Shown in pieces: positions 6,359 through 6,963 of a stretch of DNA of 6,963 nt. The stretch is from positions 1-6,963 of the forward strand of contig NZ_JBKGYF010000087.1 in the NCBI RefSeq assembly GCF_046546175.1, read 5' to 3'. The position numbers and the translations under genes are program-made. The stretch comes from Methanohalobium sp046546175. GTDB lineage: Archaea; Halobacteriota; Methanosarcinia; Methanosarcinales; Methanosarcinaceae. Numbering within the stretch: the stretch's first letter is position 1; the number at the start of each line of letters is the position of its first letter. The notes below the pieces were generated by a model that had not been told where the DNA came from, searched no databases, and saw only the letters and a program-made list of their open reading frames with translations.

Positions 6359-6963
6359 TTATGGTCATTTTTAACCTTGAAATTAATTAATAAGAGTAAC
6401 ATTTTTTATGATCACAAAGAAAATCCATCAAAATACTATGGAAAACCTCGAATCCCAAATTACAAAAAGAAAAAGGTGAATATCTTTTAACACTCACGAA
6501 CCAGCAGTGTAAAATTAAAAATGGTTACCTCAAATTTTTTAGAATTATGAATATGAAAATTGAAACCAGGTTATCAGCTAAGCTAAAATTAACCACGTCA
6601 GAACAGTCCCTCTTGGTGTTGGTTATAAATGTAAAATAGTTTACGAACATGAAACACAAAACCATGAATTAAACCACGAAAATGTAGCTTCAATAGACCT
6701 GGGGGTCAATAATGTCATAACCATGGTAAACAACATCGGTAAAAAACCGATTGTTGTTAAGGGTGGCATAGTAAAAAGTATAAATCAATATTTCAACCTT
6801 GATAATCGGATACAATCAGGGTTGGAAGCAAGATTGTGGAATCGAAAAAAAAGAACAATCAAAAATTCGTGCAGATTCCATTTTTCAAATTGAAAAATCA
6901 AATCGAAGATAAATGCGAAGATGTAGGCATCAACGTGAAGTTTCAGGATGAATCCTACACATC
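6359..6963 (+). mobile_element. Decayed IS200/IS605-family element (IS1341-like, tnpB only)
   Basis: The only recognisable part is a plus-strand tnpB relic that runs off the right edge. No tnpA sequence is seen on either strand. TnpB-like sequence begins at about 6377 in a frame open from 6359, and roughly the first 60-80 residues of a normal TnpB are missing. The left end of the element was not found: 6201-6358 shows no terminal hairpin typical of the family. The left boundary given here is therefore only the edge of the open frame. Confidence 0.6.
6377..6963 (+). pseudogene. tnpB: tnpB remnant, RNA-guided nuclease/transposon accessory protein (frameshifted, internally deleted, continues past the right edge)
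   Basis: TnpB is the IS605 OrfB protein, an RNA-guided RuvC-fold nuclease. The relic reads in successive frames: LKLINKSNIFYDHKENPSKY then YGKPRIPNYKKK to about 6470; GEYLLTLTNQQCKIKNGYL (from 6475); HVRTVPLGVGYKCKIVYEHE and the RuvC-I motif ASIDLGVNN, with its Asp codon at 6696-6698 (from 6594); TLIIGYNQGWKQDCGIEKK (from 6796); and NNQKFVQIPFFKL then DESYTS to the edge (from 6854). The lesions are a one-base loss near 6470-6475, a one-base loss near 6591-6593 (AAC to AC would explain it), a deletion joined near 6795-6798 that removes about 60 residues, and an extra A in the A8 run 6845-6852. The N-terminus is missing. The zinc-finger end would lie beyond the window. No functional protein can be made. 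The family is clear from the order of motifs. Confidence 0.85.

Noticed and set aside
6201..6376. tnpA gene or element end left of the tnpB relic
   Set aside because: No frame shows Y1-transposase motifs and no family-type subterminal hairpin is seen; the stretch contains the gpgS promoter and otherwise featureless AT-rich DNA.
1..6963. CRISPR array, tRNA or rRNA genes
   Set aside because: No regularly spaced direct repeats, cloverleaf-like conserved blocks or rRNA motifs were seen on either strand.

Overview
The window looks like a low-GC chromosomal segment from a methanogenic archaeon of the order Methanosarcinales. The support is an archaeal Hel308 helicase, a DUF1699-type protein (a family I know only from methanogen-like archaea), a GT81 glucosyl-3-phosphoglycerate synthase closest in character to that of Methanococcoides, and TATA/BRE-type promoters with oligo-T ends. 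GpgS makes the precursor of the compatible solute glucosylglycerate, which suits a salt- or cold-adapted genus such as Methanococcoides, Methanolobus, Methanohalobium or Methanosalsum. The genus is inference.

Layout from left to right. Positions 1-694 (minus) hold the 5' part of a gene for an exported protein that I cannot assign; it is broken by three in-frame stop codons with no frameshift. Positions 695-912 are a divergent intergenic region with a nested inverted repeat (786-852) and a good archaeal promoter (867-889). Positions 913-4428 (plus) hold hel308 and hisD, 33 bp apart and probably co-transcribed, ending in oligo-T tracts. Positions 4535-4942 (plus) hold a DUF1699-type gene with its own TATA box. 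It converges on gpgS (4971-6200, minus), with only 28 bp between the two stop codons. Positions 6201-6360 hold the gpgS promoter and ribosome binding site. From about 6360 to the right edge is a decayed IS200/IS605-family tnpB (IS1341 type) with three single-base frameshifts and an internal deletion.

The four intact genes are housekeeping or stress-adaptation functions (replication-fork repair, histidine synthesis, an unknown probable regulator, osmolyte synthesis) and do not form one pathway. Both flanks are decaying genes, so the window is an intact core between two eroding edges. I found no CRISPR array, tRNA, rRNA or defence cluster. The observations most worth a second look are the stop-riddled but frame-intact exported gene, a PCNA-binding-like motif at the extreme C-terminus of Hel308, the nested repeat upstream of hel308, and a TnpB remnant that lacks the usual RuvC-II glutamate.
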